Part shown: piece after piece, positions 27,306 to 36,886 of the stretch
Layout of the letters: each line of letters begins with the position of its first letter
How positions within the stretch are numbered: position 1 is the first letter of the stretch
Made by a program: the position numbers and the translations under genes
Origin: Mycobacterium palustre
GTDB lineage: Bacteria > Actinomycetota > Actinomycetes > Mycobacteriales > Mycobacteriaceae
NCBI RefSeq assembly: GCF_002101785.1
Contig: NZ_LQPJ01000008.1
Span: 1-64,000 of the forward strand
Direction: 5' to 3'
Length of the DNA stretch: 64,000 nucleotides
The notes under the pieces: model-generated
Database searches by the model: none
Told to the model about the DNA's origin: nothing
What the model saw: the letters and a program-made list of their open reading frames with translations, nothing else

Positions 27306-29123
27306 ATGGTCACAAACACCCCATTGGTATCGGTGGCGACGAGCCTGGCGCTCGTCGGGGCGATCGCCCTGTCCGGATGCACGCCGCGGCCCGACGGGCC
27401 CGGCCCGGCCGCCGAAAAGTACCTGCGCGCCCTGTCGATCGGCGACACCGCGACGGCCGCCCAGCTCAGCGACGACCCCAACGAGGCGCGCGCGGCGCTG
27501 AACGCGGCGTGGGCCGGGCTGCAGGCCACCCACTTGGACGCGCAGATCCTCAGCGCCAAGTACGCCGAGGACACCGGCACCGTCGACTACCGCTTCACCT
27601 GGCACCTGCCGAAGAACCGGACCTGGAGCTATGACGGCCAGCTGAAGATGGCCCGCGACGAGGGACGCTGGGAGGTCCGGTGGGCCAGCACCGACCTGCA
27701 CCCCAAGCTCGGTGAGCACCAGACGTTCGCGCTGCGGTCCGACCCGCCGCGGCGCGCCTCGGTGAACGAGCTCGGCGGCACCGACGTGCTCACGCCGGGC
27801 TACCTGTACCACTACACGCTCGACGCCACCCAGGCCGGGCCCGCACTGATCGGGACGACCCACGCGATCGTCGACGTCCTGCGGCCGTTCAACAACACCC
27901 TCACCGACCCGCAGCTGCTCGCCGAGCAGGCCAGCTCGGCGTCCGAGCCGCTGGACCTGGGCGTCACACTGCACCCCGACGACAACGACAAGGTCTTCCC
28001 GGCGATCGGCAGGCTGCCCGGCATCGTCGTCACCCCCCAGGCCGAAATGCTGCCCACCGACCCGCATTTCGCGCCGGCCGTCGTCAACGCGGTGAAAAAG
28101 GCCGTGACGGACCAACTCATCGGTCAGGCGGGCTGGCGGGTGGTCAGCGTCAACCAGAACGGCGTCGACGTCGCGGTGCTGCAGGAGGTCGAGGGCTCGC
28201 CGGCGCCGTCGGTGTCGATCACCTTGGACCGCTCGGTGCAAAACGCCGCCCAGCACGCGGTGGACACCCGCGGCGGCAAGGCGATGATCGTGGTGATCAA
28301 GCCGTCGACGGGGGAGATCCTCGCGATCGCGCAGAATAAGGCCGCCGACGCCGACGGCCTGCCCGCCACCACCGGCCTGTTCCCGCCCGGGTCGACGTTC
28401 AAGATGATCACGGCGGGCGCGGCCGTCGACCGCGAGATGGCCACGCCCAACACCATGCTGGGCTGCCCCGGTCACATCGACATCGGGCACCGCACCATCC
28501 CCAACTACGGCGGCTTCGACCTGGGCGTGGTGCCGATGTCGCGGGCGTTCGCCAGCTCCTGCAACACCACGTTCGCCGAGCTGAGCAGCAGGATGCCGCC
28601 GCGCGGCCTGACGCAGGCGGCCACCCGCTACGGGATCGGGCTGGACTACCAGGTGGAAGGCATCACCACCGTGACGGGGTCGGTGCCGCCGACCGTGGAC
28701 CTCGTCGAGCGCACCGAGGACGGCTTCGGGCAGGGCAAGGTGCTGGCCAGCCCCTTCGGCATGGCGCTGGTGGCGGCCACCGTCGCGGCCGGCAAGATGC
28801 CGGTGCCGCAGCTGATCGCCGGGCGGCCCACGACGGTCGAGGGCGACAACACCCCGATCTCGCCGAAGATGGTCGACGCGCTGCGGCCGATGATGCGGCT
28901 GGTGGTGACCAACGGGACCGCCAAGGAGATCTCCGGATGCTGCGGCGAGGTGTACGGGAAGACCGGCGAGGCCGAGTTCCCCGGCGGCTCGCACTCCTGG
29001 TTCGCCGGATACCGCGGCGACCTGGCCTTTGCGGCGCTCATCGTCGGGGGCGGCAGCTCGGAATACGCGGTCCGGATGACCAAGGTGATGTTCGAATCGC
29101 TGCCGCGGGACTACCTGGCGTAG
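27306..29123 (+). CDS. penicillin-binding lipoprotein (class B transpeptidase, MecA-N type)
   Basis: A 605-residue exported transpeptidase. A signal with lipobox A-L-S-G-C (C24) is followed by an NTF2-like domain (about 35-145), a dimerisation region, and the penicillin-binding domain with S-x-x-K in G-S-T-F-K, S-x-N in S-S-C-N and K-T-G in G-K-T-G-E-A. It crosslinks peptidoglycan at the outer membrane face. It matches Rv2864c. The start ATG at 27306 lies about 100 bp after the GNAT gene, so it probably has its own promoter; in M. tuberculosis toxin-antitoxin genes lie here but none is seen. Confidence 0.93.
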   Translation: MVTNTPLVSVATSLALVGAIALSGCTPRPDGPGPAAEKYLRALSIGDTATAAQLSDDPNEARAALNAAWAGLQATHLDAQILSAKYAEDTGTVDYRFTWHLPKNRTWSYDGQLKMARDEGRWEVRWASTDLHPKLGEHQTFALRSDPPRRASVNELGGTDVLTPGYLYHYTLDATQAGPALIGTTHAIVDVLRPFNNTLTDPQLLAEQASSASEPLDLGVTLHPDDNDKVFPAIGRLPGIVVTPQAEMLPTDPHFAPAVVNAVKKAVTDQLIGQAGWRVVSVNQNGVDVAVLQEVEGSPAPSVSITLDRSVQNAAQHAVDTRGGKAMIVVIKPSTGEILAIAQNKAADADGLPATTGLFPPGSTFKMITAGAAVDREMATPNTMLGCPGHIDIGHRTIPNYGGFDLGVVPMSRAFASSCNTTFAELSSRMPPRGLTQAATRYGIGLDYQVEGITTVTGSVPPTVDLVERTEDGFGQGKVLASPFGMALVAATVAAGKMPVPQLIAGRPTTVEGDNTPISPKMVDALRPMMRLVVTNGTAKEISGCCGEVYGKTGEAEFPGGSHSWFAGYRGDLAFAALIVGGGSSEYAVRMTKVMFESLPRDYLA

Positions 29124-29163
29124 GGGCGGTCCCGGCCCGCTTCCCGTGTGCGCTGGTGGCGGT

Positions 29164-29278
29164 GAGTGTGAGCTGACGGCTTTGCGTGTGAGCCGACGGC
29201 GGGGGATCGCGGCGTGTCGCCGCCCCATGCTCACAGTGAAGGCCGCGGATTCACACGAGAGACGAAGCAGGTGCCCCC
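29164..29278. repeat. intergenic repeat element with a 6-3-6 hairpin
   Basis: The gap between the penicillin-binding lipoprotein and mapB carries repeated G-T-G-T-G-A-G-C-type words (GAGTGTGAGCTGACGGC then GCGTGTGAGCCGACGGC) and a perfect hairpin GCGGCG-TGT-CGCCGC (29209-29223). The 15-bp core CGCGGCGTGTCGCCG (29208-29222) recurs exactly between cobO and cobB (58325-58339). The element ends in TCACAC, complementary to the opening GTGTGA words, so a larger stem is possible. Confidence 0.5.
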
Positions 29279-29301
29279 GCCGCGCGATTATGCTGGTCGC
29301 C

Positions 29302-30159
29302 ATGCCCACTCGCAGCGCGCTTTCCCCCGGAGTCATCTCCCCGACGCTGCCGGTGCCCAGCCGCATCGAACGTCCGGAATACGTCGGCAAGCCGACGGCC
29401 AGGGAAGGCAGCGAACCCTGGGTGCAAACGCCCGAGGTGATCGAGAAGATGCGCGTCGCGGGCCGGATCGCCGCGGGCGCGCTGGCCGAGGCCGGCAAGG
29501 CCGTGGCCCCCGGCGTGACGACCGACGAGCTCGACCGGATCGCCCACGAGTACATGATCGACAACGGCGCCTACCCCTCGACGCTGGGCTACAAGGGCTT
29601 CCCGAAGTCGTGCTGCACGTCGCTCAACGAGGTCATCTGCCACGGCATCCCGGACTCGACGGTGATCGAGGACGGCGACATCGTCAACATCGACGTCACC
29701 GCCTACATCGACGGGGTGCACGGCGACACCAACGCCACCTTTTTGGCCGGCGACGTCGCCGAGGAGCACCGGCTGCTGGTGGAGCGGACCCACGAGGCCA
29801 CGATGCGCGCGATCAACGCGGTCAAGCCCGGCCGCGCGCTCTCGGTCGTCGGCCGCGTCATCGAGTCGTACGCAAACCGGTTCGGCTACAACGTCGTTCG
29901 TGACTTCACCGGACACGGCATCGGGACCACGTTCCACAACGGGCTGGTCGTGCTGCACTACGACCAGCCCGCCGTGTCGACGATCATCCAGCCGGGTATG
30001 ACGTTCACCATCGAGCCGATGATCAACCTCGGCTCGCTGGACTACGAGATCTGGGACGACGGCTGGACGGTCGTCACCAAGGACCGCAAGTGGACCGCGC
30101 AATTCGAGCACACGCTGTTGGTCACCGACAGCGGCGCCGAGATCCTCACCCAGCTGTGA
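29302..30159 (+). CDS. mapB: methionine aminopeptidase, type Ic
   Basis: A 285-residue methionine aminopeptidase with the mycobacterial N-terminal extension (about 40 residues, S-P-T-L-P-V-P) that docks on the ribosome. Metal ligands are visible in [27 protein letters not shown] and F-E-H-T. ATG at 29302 gives exact family length; ATG at 29290 would add four residues. cobQ begins 4 bp after its stop. Confidence 0.95.
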   Translation: MPTRSALSPGVISPTLPVPSRIERPEYVGKPTAREGSEPWVQTPEVIEKMRVAGRIAAGALAEAGKAVAPGVTTDELDRIAHEYMIDNGAYPSTLGYKGFPKSCCTSLNEVICHGIPDSTVIEDGDIVNIDVTAYIDGVHGDTNATFLAGDVAEEHRLLVERTHEATMRAINAVKPGRALSVVGRVIESYANRFGYNVVRDFTGHGIGTTFHNGLVVLHYDQPAVSTIIQPGMTFTIEPMINLGSLDYEIWDDGWTVVTKDRKWTAQFEHTLLVTDSGAEILTQL

Positions 30160-30163
30160 CGCG

Positions 30164-31663
30164 GTGACCGGCGCGCTGCTGGTCGCGGGCACCAGCTCGG
30201 ACGCCGGGAAATCGGTGGTGGTCGCGGGCCTGTGTCGGCTGTTGGCGCGCAAGGGGATTCGCGTCGCGCCGTTCAAGGCGCAGAACATGTCCAACAATTC
30301 GGTGGTCACCGCCGACGGCGGCGAGATCGGCCGCGCCCAGGCGCTGCAGGCCCGCGCGGCGGGGCTGGCGCCCAGCGTGCGGTTCAACCCGATCCTGCTG
30401 AAGCCCGGCGGCGACCGAACCTCGCAGCTGGTGATCCGCGGCCGGGTCGCCGGATCCGTCGCCGCCGCCGGGTACGTGCGCCATCGCGACCGGCTCGCCC
30501 GCATCGTCGAAGACGAATTGTCGCGGCTGCGTGACGAATTCGACGCGGTGATCTGCGAGGGGGCGGGCTCGCCGGCCGAGATCAACCTGCGCGCCACCGA
30601 TTTGGCCAACATGGGGCTGGCCCGGGCGGCGAATCTGCCGGTGATCCTGGTCGGCGACATCGACCGCGGCGGCCTGCTCGCCCACCTGTTCGGCACCGTC
30701 GCGGTGCTCGAGCCCGAGGACCAGGCGCTGATCGCCGGCTTCGTCGTCAACAAGTTTCGGGGCGACCCCGCGCTGTTGGAGCCGGGGCTCGAGCGGCTGC
30801 AGGCCATCACCGGCCGTCCCACCTATGGCGTGCTGCCTTACGCCGAGGAGCTCTGGCTCGACGCCGAGGACTCGCTGTCGGTGGTGGCGCGCCGCGTGGT
30901 CGGCACGCCCGAGCCGCCGCGCGGCGCGGAGTGGCTGCGGGTGGCCGCGGTCCGGCTGCCGCGGATCTCGAACTCCACCGACGTCGAGGCCCTGGCGTGC
31001 GAGCCTGGCGTGGTGGTGCGCTGGACCACCGATCCGGCCGAGCTGGCCGACGCCGACCTGATCGTGCTTCCGGGCAGCAAGGCCACGGTCGCCGACCTGA
31101 ACTGGCTGCGCGATCGCGGCCTGGCCGGCGCCATCGCCGAGCACGCGCGGGCCGGCAAGCCCGTGCTGGGCATCTGCGGCGGCCTGCAGATGCTGTGCCG
31201 GCGCATCGAGGACACCGTCGAATCGGGCGCGGGGGAAGTCGCCGGGCTGGGCCTGCTCGATGCCGACGTCGTCTTCGCCCCGGACAAAATCTTGCGCCGC
31301 TGGCAAGCGCCGTTGAGCGGCTACGAGATCCATCACGGACGGCTGTCGCGAAGCGCCGCGGAGACCTGGTTCGCGGTCGACGGCCACCCGCAGGGCGTCG
31401 TGCGCGGCGCGGTGTTCGGCACCCACTGGCACGGGCTGCTCGACAACGACGCCTTCCGTCGGTCCTGGCTCGCCCGTGTCGCCGAGGCGGCCGGTCGCGA
31501 CGGCTTCGTGGTGGCCGACACCGACGTCGCCGCGCGCCGCGACGCCCAACTCGACGCGATCGCCGACCTGCTGGCCGCCCACCTCGACGTCGACGCCGTC
31601 CTCGGCCTGCTCGACGGGCCGCCGCCGCGCCGGCCCCACATCGCAAGCAGGTTGCGACCGTAG
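30164..31663 (+). CDS. cobQ: cobyric acid synthase (adenosylcobyric acid synthase)
   Basis: A 499-residue glutamine-dependent amidase that amidates side chains b, d, e and g of adenosylcobyrinic acid a,c-diamide in B12 synthesis. The nucleotide-binding start is G-T-S-S-D-A-G-K-S, with F-K-A-Q-N-M-S-N-N next, and the amidotransferase nucleophile is in G-I-C-G-G-L-Q-M with the later catalytic histidine in Y-E-I-H-H-G. The GTG start is 4 bp after mapB. In M. tuberculosis cobQ is elsewhere, so this placement differs. Confidence 0.95.
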   Translation: MTGALLVAGTSSDAGKSVVVAGLCRLLARKGIRVAPFKAQNMSNNSVVTADGGEIGRAQALQARAAGLAPSVRFNPILLKPGGDRTSQLVIRGRVAGSVAAAGYVRHRDRLARIVEDELSRLRDEFDAVICEGAGSPAEINLRATDLANMGLARAANLPVILVGDIDRGGLLAHLFGTVAVLEPEDQALIAGFVVNKFRGDPALLEPGLERLQAITGRPTYGVLPYAEELWLDAEDSLSVVARRVVGTPEPPRGAEWLRVAAVRLPRISNSTDVEALACEPGVVVRWTTDPAELADADLIVLPGSKATVADLNWLRDRGLAGAIAEHARAGKPVLGICGGLQMLCRRIEDTVESGAGEVAGLGLLDADVVFAPDKILRRWQAPLSGYEIHHGRLSRSAAETWFAVDGHPQGVVRGAVFGTHWHGLLDNDAFRRSWLARVAEAAGRDGFVVADTDVAARRDAQLDAIADLLAAHLDVDAVLGLLDGPPPRRPHIASRLRP

Positions 31664-31718
31664 GCGGCCCGGGCGGCGGAAGCTCGCGCGCGCAGGCCAA
31701 TGGTTGTAGCGTGCGTGA

Positions 31719-32279
31719 GTGTCCTCCATGATGACCACGCTCGACGGGTTTGGAGTTCCGGTGGCCGTGGCCGGCCCGGAAAAGGGCGTCGTGGTCGTAG
31801 TTTTGGGCGACCATCAGCGCGCCCCCGCCGCTTACGACGCGGTGTGCGAGCGGCTGCACACGGCGTCGCTTCGCACCGTGGTCATCGGGCATGACCAGAG
31901 GCTCACCCCCAAGTCGGTGGTCGGCATCCTCGACGTGCTGGGCATCGGCTGGGCCGTGGTCGTCGGCGACCGCGCCGGCGGCGAGCTCGCCTGGGAGCTC
32001 GCGGCCACCCGGCTGGGCCGGTTCGTCGGCCTGGTGGTGATCGACCGCGGACATCCGCGGGTGGCCGACCTCGGGGGCGCGGTCCTCGACGACCACTGCC
32101 CGCCGGTGGAGATCGGCACCACCGTGCTGGTCAGCTCCGCGGCGGCCCGCTCCGTGGCAAGGGCCAGCCAGCGTTTCGTGTACGCCGAATACCGCGTGGT
32201 CGAGCTGGGGCGGCGCAGTGTGCAGGAGTCGACCGCGCAGCTGGCGGCCGAGATCGTGTTGCGCACCAGCACCTGGTAG
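31719..32279 (+). CDS. alpha/beta-hydrolase-like protein, probably non-catalytic
   Basis: A 186-residue protein with an alpha/beta-hydrolase core: strands V-V-V-V-V-L-G-D-H and T-V-V-I-G, then W-A-V-V-V-G-D-R-A-G-G-E-L-A-W at about 85-99. The nucleophile elbow G-x-S-x-G reads G-D-R-A-G, with Arg instead of Ser, and the protein is much shorter than typical hydrolases. GTG at 31719 or ATG at 31728/31731 could start it; no clear ribosome site decides. It lies between cobQ and an amidotransferase, both on the same strand. Confidence 0.7.
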   Translation: MSSMMTTLDGFGVPVAVAGPEKGVVVVVLGDHQRAPAAYDAVCERLHTASLRTVVIGHDQRLTPKSVVGILDVLGIGWAVVVGDRAGGELAWELAATRLGRFVGLVVIDRGHPRVADLGGAVLDDHCPPVEIGTTVLVSSAAARSVARASQRFVYAEYRVVELGRRSVQESTAQLAAEIVLRTSTW

Positions 32280-32294
32280 TCGGCCGAGGACGCA

Positions 32295-33044
32295 TTGGTT
32301 GTGAACGCCTATCGGCCCGTGGTCGGCCTGACGTGCTATCTCGAGCAGATCCAGACCGGCGCCTGGGACATCCCCGCCGGCTACCTGCCCGCCGACTACT
32401 TCCAGGGCGTCACCATGGCCGGGGGCATCGCGGCGCTGCTGCCGCCGCAACCGTCGGACCCCGAGATCGTCGGCAGCCTGCTCGACAGCCTGGACGCCCT
32501 GGTGATCACCGGCGGCTACGACGTCGACCCCGAGCGCTACGCCCAGCAGCCGCACCCCGCCACCGACCCGCCCCGCGCCGACCGCGACGCCTGGGAATTC
32601 GCGCTGCTGGCCGGCGCGCTGGACCGCGGGCTGCCGGTGCTGGGCATCTGCCGCGGCGCCCAGGTGCTCAACGTCGCGTTCGGCGGCACGCTGCACCAGC
32701 ACCTGCCCGACGTGCTCGGCCACAGCGGCCACCGCGCGGGCAACGGGGTATTCGCCCGGCTTCCCGTTCGCACCGTGGCGGGCACCCGGCTCGCCTCGCT
32801 GCTCGGCGAATCTGTCGACGCCCCCTGCTATCACCACCAGGCGATCGACAAGGTCGGCGACGGGCTGGTGGTCGGCGCGTGGGACCCCGACGGCGTCGTC
32901 GAGGCGGTGGAGCTGCCCGGCGAGAGCTTCGTGCTCGCGGTGCAATGGCACCCGGAGAAGTCGCTCGACGACCTGCGGCTGTTCGACGCCGTGGTGCAGG
33001 CGGCGCGCTCGCGCGGGGACGGCCGAGGACCGCGACACGGCTGA
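32295..33044 (+). CDS. class I glutamine amidotransferase-like hydrolase (gamma-glutamyl-GABA hydrolase/PuuD type)
   Basis: A 249-residue peptidase C26 protein. The nucleophile elbow is G-I-C-R-G-A-Q (Cys at about 118), with L-V-I-T-G-G-Y-D-V-D-P and the catalytic His-Glu in Q-W-H-P-E-K-S. Such enzymes cleave gamma-glutamyl amides, as in putrescine breakdown. TTG at 32295 has GAGGA five bases upstream; GTG at 32301 is an alternative. It resembles Rv2859c, which lies near mapB in M. tuberculosis too. Confidence 0.87.
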   Translation: MVVNAYRPVVGLTCYLEQIQTGAWDIPAGYLPADYFQGVTMAGGIAALLPPQPSDPEIVGSLLDSLDALVITGGYDVDPERYAQQPHPATDPPRADRDAWEFALLAGALDRGLPVLGICRGAQVLNVAFGGTLHQHLPDVLGHSGHRAGNGVFARLPVRTVAGTRLASLLGESVDAPCYHHQAIDKVGDGLVVGAWDPDGVVEAVELPGESFVLAVQWHPEKSLDDLRLFDAVVQAARSRGDGRGPRHG

Positions 33045-33106
33045 TCAGCCCTCGGGCCGCATCCCCGAGCGGGTAAAGTCGTTTGCGGGTCTTCACACCG
33101 AAAGTG

Positions 33107-33126
33107 TTGAAAACGAATCCTTTCAA
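33107..33126. promoter_or_regulatory. inverted repeat upstream of the zinc-ribbon protein gene
   Basis: TTGAAA (33107-33112) and TTTCAA (33121-33126) form a 6-8-6 inverted repeat in an AT-richer patch. About 90 bp separate it from the TTG start of the next gene. Possible operator or hairpin; no regulator is implicated. Confidence 0.3.
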
Positions 33127-33216
33127 GGCTCGGGGTCTGTACCATAGAGTTGAACTAACCAGCGATGCGGTCGGGGCGTCGCGGGGCAGCTAGTAACCAT
33201 CGCAGGGGGAAGAGTT

Positions 33217-33579
33217 TTGTACGCGGCGACCTGCCGTCACTGTGGCAGGGCCATAGTCCAGCATCCTTCAGGGCTGTGGGTTCCGCGGGCCGGCTCACTG
33301 GAAGGCGATCCCGACGGCATTCACTGCCGGGGATCCGCGGGCGGGGGCGAGGCCCGGATTTTGCACGAACCCATGCCTTCCGGGTTGGCGGGTGCGCCGC
33401 ACTGGCTGACCGCCGATGCCACCCCCGGGGCGGCCTCGTCACGGCGCGAGCCGGATGGTCGCCCGCGCCGGCATGGCCGCGGGGCGCTCCTTTGTGAGCT
33501 CGCGAGGATCCGTGTCCAACAGGCCCTGTGCCGGCTGCGGGACCTGGCGCGATTTCGCATAACCGGCAATAACCGGTAG
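33217..33579 (+). CDS. hypothetical protein with an N-terminal zinc-ribbon-like motif
   Basis: A 120-residue predicted protein. Its start, Y-A-A-T-C-R-H-C-G-R-A-I-V, then G-L-W-V-P and I-H-C-R-G, gives a C-x-x-C ... C pattern like a half zinc ribbon seen in small actinobacterial proteins. The rest is Arg/Ala-rich without recognisable domains. TTG at 33217 follows AGGGGGAAGA. It is convergent with the phosphodiesterase gene, 9 bp apart, so it lies just outside the hydrogenase operon. Not recognised; it could be a spurious frame. Confidence 0.55.
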   Translation: MYAATCRHCGRAIVQHPSGLWVPRAGSLEGDPDGIHCRGSAGGGEARILHEPMPSGLAGAPHWLTADATPGAASSRREPDGRPRRHGRGALLCELARIRVQQALCRLRDLARFRITGNNR

Positions 33580-33588
33580 CCGCCAGGC

Positions 33589-34701
33589 TCAGAACACGAT
33601 CAACGGGATCGCCGTTTCGGCCTCCGTGGCCCCGCCGTGAAAACCTATGAGCCGCGCGGATTCCGGCGGCTCGTGGCCGGTTGCCAACACGGCGGCGTCG
33701 CCGGTGCAGACGACGACGACGTCGCCGATGCGCGCCAGATGCCTCGGGTCGACGGGCCCGAACATCCCCGTGGCGACGGCCTCCTCGCGGGTGTACACCC
33801 GGGCCGAGCCGGCGAGCGCCTCGCTCCAGGTGGCCCGCACGTCGGCTGCGGCCCCAATCTCGGTGTGCAGGTAACGCACCCGAGGCTCGCCCGCGACCAC
33901 CCGCACCCCCGACGCGAGCCGCGGGTCGGTGTCGATGTCGACGCGGGCCTCCGGCGGGACATTGAGGCCGCCGTGGTCGGCGGTGACCAATAGGGCCGCG
34001 CCCGGGCAAAGGCCCTCGACCAGCCGGGTCAGCAGCGCGTCGACGCGCGCCGCCGCCTCGTGCCACTGGACGGAATCGATGCCGAACACGTGGGCCGCGG
34101 TGTCCAGGTCGGCGGCATAGCCGTAGACCAGGCCCGGCGCCGCGTTCAGCTCGTCGGTCAGCTGCCGGGCGTAGTCGTCGGCCGGGTGCGCGGGGCGAAA
34201 GCGGGCGCCGCGATACGCCGCGTCGGTCAGCCCGCTCCCCAGAAACGGCGCGGGCAGCACGGCGCGCGCGGCGATGCCGGCCCGTTCGAGCCGCTCGAAC
34301 CAGGTGGGCAGCGGTTGCCACTCGGCGGGCGGCGGGTCGTCGCGCCACACGATGTGGCTGAGCACCCTGTCGGTGCCGGGCACGTTGAGCGTGAACCCGA
34401 GGACACCGTGCTCGCCCGGTCGGGCGCCGGTGCCCAGCGACACCAGGCTGCTCGGCGTGGTCGACGGGAAGGTGCAGGCGAGCTCGCTGAGCCGCCCGGC
34501 GCCGCCGGCCAGGACGGACGCGAGCAGCGGCGCGCTGCCGGCCAGTCGGGGCAGCAGGTGCCAGCCCATCCCGTCGATCAGCATCACCGCGACGCGGTCT
34601 TTCGCGCCAACGGATTTCACCAGCCCCAGGCGGTCGACCGCGCCCGGCGCCCCGAGCAACGCGGCCGCGGCGGGCAGCACGTCGCAGATCGAGCCGGGCA
34701 C
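33589..34701 (-). CDS. alkaline phosphatase / nucleotide pyrophosphatase family protein
   Basis: A 370-residue type I phosphodiesterase-like enzyme. The first metal site is V-M-L-I-D-G-M-G, the nucleophile Thr/Ser region is F-P-S-T-T-P-S-S, a histidine cluster lies in D-T-A-A-H-V-F-G and the second metal site is T-A-D-H-G-G. It has no signal peptide. GTG at 34701, 10 bp after the DUF6390-type gene, makes it the last gene of the hydrogenase run; a functional link is unproven. Substrate unknown. Confidence 0.87.
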   Translation of the reverse strand: MPGSICDVLPAAAALLGAPGAVDRLGLVKSVGAKDRVAVMLIDGMGWHLLPRLAGSAPLLASVLAGGAGRLSELACTFPSTTPSSLVSLGTGARPGEHGVLGFTLNVPGTDRVLSHIVWRDDPPPAEWQPLPTWFERLERAGIAARAVLPAPFLGSGLTDAAYRGARFRPAHPADDYARQLTDELNAAPGLVYGYAADLDTAAHVFGIDSVQWHEAAARVDALLTRLVEGLCPGAALLVTADHGGLNVPPEARVDIDTDPRLASGVRVVAGEPRVRYLHTEIGAAADVRATWSEALAGSARVYTREEAVATGMFGPVDPRHLARIGDVVVVCTGDAAVLATGHEPPESARLIGFHGGATEAETAIPLIVF

Positions 34702-34711
34702 GACGGTAAGA

Positions 34712-35434
34712 CTAGACGCGCACCAGCCGCTGGTTGGTCACCCGGAGCTGACGGTCCGTGCTTTCGGCGAGCGCGCCGACCTGCCCTCGCGTGAGCCGGC
34801 CGCACAGCCGGCCCCAGTGCACGGCCACGTCGTCGCCGACGGCGACGTCGGGCACCGCGCTGTACCCGTCGGCCCAGACCTCGAGCGGGCGCACCGACGG
34901 CCCGGACAGCGCGAGTTCCCGGCCGTCCCAAACCAGCCTCCGGCACGAAACCTCGACCCCGTCGCCGGTGCGCGAAACGACCGTGGCCCAGGTGATTCGG
35001 CAGTTGTCCAGGACGGCCAGGGAGTGTTCGTCCATGCCTGGGCTTTTCCTGAGACCTAAAAAGCGGGTCCAAGGGTAGACGCCGAACACGTGGAAGCAGT
35101 GGTTGGCGGCCGCCTCCCGGGCCAGCTCCGGGGTGAGGTGCGACCAGTACCGGCCCGCCCGGGGGCCGATGATGCCGAGCAGCGCGCCGAAGAACTCGGC
35201 GGGGTCCAGGTCGGCGCCGATACCGCCGCCGTGCCAATAGGATTCGACGAGCCGGTGGTCCAGCGGGTCGGGGATGCCGGTGAGCCGGGACAGGACTTGC
35301 AGGTAGGGCCAGGCCCCGGAGAACCTGGCCGCCGCGCGGCGCACCTCGTCGACGGAGCCGTCGCGCAGGGTGGCCCCGAGCGGGGGGCCGCAGTAGCCCA
35401 GCGCGTTGGGGGCATACGCGTAGCGGGCGAACAT
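34712..35434 (-). CDS. DUF6390-type hydrogenase-cluster protein
   Basis: A 240-residue protein beginning F-A-R-Y-A-Y-A-P-N-A-L-G-Y-C-G-P-P, with P-Y-L-Q-V-L-S, V-E-S-Y-W-H-G-G-G, and H-V-F-G-V-Y-P-W-T-R-F-L-G. I associate it with an actinobacterial family (DUF6390, from memory) recurring in [NiFe]-hydrogenase operons. No cofactor motif is clear. ATG at 35434 was chosen; a TTG at 35458 overlaps the hypD stop and would add eight residues. It may aid maturation or storage of H2 electrons; that is speculation. Confidence 0.75.
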   Translation of the reverse strand: MFARYAYAPNALGYCGPPLGATLRDGSVDEVRRAAARFSGAWPYLQVLSRLTGIPDPLDHRLVESYWHGGGIGADLDPAEFFGALLGIIGPRAGRYWSHLTPELAREAAANHCFHVFGVYPWTRFLGLRKSPGMDEHSLAVLDNCRITWATVVSRTGDGVEVSCRRLVWDGRELALSGPSVRPLEVWADGYSAVPDVAVGDDVAVHWGRLCGRLTRGQVGALAESTDRQLRVTNQRLVRV

Positions 35435-35454
35435 CTCCGCGCCCCGGTGACGGG

Positions 35455-36582
35455 TCAAGTTTGGCCCACGAGCTTGGCGGCGTCGCGGTGCAGGCGCCCG
35501 AAGTTGTAGTAGGCCGCACACGCGCCTTCGGGGGAGACCATGCAGGTGCCGATCGGGGTCTCGGGCGTGCAGGCGGTGCCGAACACCTTGCACTCCCAGG
35601 GTTTCAGCACGCCCTTGAGAACCTCGCCGCACTGGCAGGCCTTGGGGTCGGCGACCCGCACGCCGGGCATCGCGAAGCGCAGTTCGGCATCGAATTCGGC
35701 GAAGTCGTCGTGGATGCGCAGCGCGCTTTGGGAGATGAATCCCAGGCCGCGCCACTCGAAGTGGGGGCGCAACGCGAACACCCTCCCGAGCAGCGCCAGC
35801 GCCGCGGGGTTGCCGCGTTCGGGCACCACGCGCTTGTATTGGTTTTCCACCTCGCAGCGGCCCTCGCGGATCTGGGTCAACAGCATCGCGACCGCCGCCA
35901 AGATGTCGAGCGGCTCAAACCCGGCCACCACCAAGGGTTTCCCGTACACCTCGGGCACGAACCGGTAGGGGCGGTTGCCGACAACGGTGGACACGTGGCC
36001 GGGGCCGATGAATCCCGAGAGCCGCAAATCGGGGGATTCCAGGATGGCCTTTATCGGCGGCACGATCGTGACGTGGTTGCAAAACACGCTGAAGTTGCGC
36101 AGGCCCAAGTCTCGCGCGCGCACCAGCGTCACCGCCGTCGACGGCGCGGTGGTTTCGAAGCCGATCGCGAAGAACACCACCTGCTTGCCGGGGTTGTCGA
36201 CGGCGATCTTGAGCGCGTCCAGCGGGGAGTAGACGAACCGCACGTCGGCGCCGCGCGCCTTGGCGTCCAGCAGGCTGCCGTGCGAGCCGGGGACGCGCAT
36301 CATGTCGCCGAAGCAGGTGAAGACGACGTCGGGTTGGCCGGCCAGCCACATCGCGTCGTCGATGCGGCCCATCGGGATCACGCACACCGGACACCCCGGC
36401 CCGTGCACCAGCTCCACGTTGCCGGGCAACAGGTGTTCGATGCCGTGGCGGTAGATGGTGTGGGTGTGCCCGCCGCACACCTCCATGAACTTAAAATCCT
36501 CGCCGCCTTCGGCCAAGCGTTCGATGGCGCCGAGCAGCTTGCGCGCGGCGGCCGGGTCGCGGAATTCGTCAACGAATTTCAT
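35455..36582 (-). CDS. hypD: hydrogenase maturation factor HypD
   Basis: A 375-residue 4Fe-4S protein that, with HypC and HypE, builds Fe(CN)2CO for the [NiFe] site. Signature motifs are E-V-C-G-G-H-T-H (C36), G-P-G-C-P-V-C (C64, C67), and the C-terminal cluster region with C-Q-C-G-E-V-L, W-E-C-K-V-F-G-T-A-C and E-G-A-C-A-A-Y. ATG at 36582, 12 bp after the second hypC. Confidence 0.97.
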   Translation of the reverse strand: MKFVDEFRDPAAARKLLGAIERLAEGGEDFKFMEVCGGHTHTIYRHGIEHLLPGNVELVHGPGCPVCVIPMGRIDDAMWLAGQPDVVFTCFGDMMRVPGSHGSLLDAKARGADVRFVYSPLDALKIAVDNPGKQVVFFAIGFETTAPSTAVTLVRARDLGLRNFSVFCNHVTIVPPIKAILESPDLRLSGFIGPGHVSTVVGNRPYRFVPEVYGKPLVVAGFEPLDILAAVAMLLTQIREGRCEVENQYKRVVPERGNPAALALLGRVFALRPHFEWRGLGFISQSALRIHDDFAEFDAELRFAMPGVRVADPKACQCGEVLKGVLKPWECKVFGTACTPETPIGTCMVSPEGACAAYYNFGRLHRDAAKLVGQT

Positions 36583-36594
36583 TGCCGCTCCTAG

Positions 36595-36867
36595 TCAAAC
36601 GATGGCCGACGAGTCGAACGCTTGCATCTCGGTGGAATACGCGTCACCGAGCTTTTTGATGGCCGCCAAGGTCAGCAGGGCTTCGGTCTCGTCGATCTTG
36701 GCCATCGCGAACCCGACGTGCACCAGCACCCAGTCGTCGGGCCCGGGCATGTCGTCCTCCAGCAGCCGCACGCTGATGCTGCGCTGCACCCCGCTGACAT
36801 CGACCTTCGCCAGATAGTTGGCGGGGTCGGTGATCTCGACGATCCGGCCCGGAATTCCCAAACACAT
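36595..36867 (-). CDS. hypC: HypC-family chaperone, second copy
   Basis: A 90-residue HypC beginning M-C-L-G-I-P-G-R-I-V, where C2 binds the Fe moiety, and ending its core in D-D-W-V-L-V-H-V-G-F-A-M-A-K-I-D. It delivers the Fe(CN)2CO group from HypD to the large subunit. The longer frame upstream is a shadow of hypE. It differs clearly from the copy at 41759-42025, so the operon carries two HypCs. It sits between hypE and hypD. Confidence 0.95.
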   Translation of the reverse strand: MCLGIPGRIVEITDPANYLAKVDVSGVQRSISVRLLEDDMPGPDDWVLVHVGFAMAKIDETEALLTLAAIKKLGDAYSTEMQAFDSSAIV

Positions 36868-36886
36868 CCCTAATCCCCTTGTCTTT

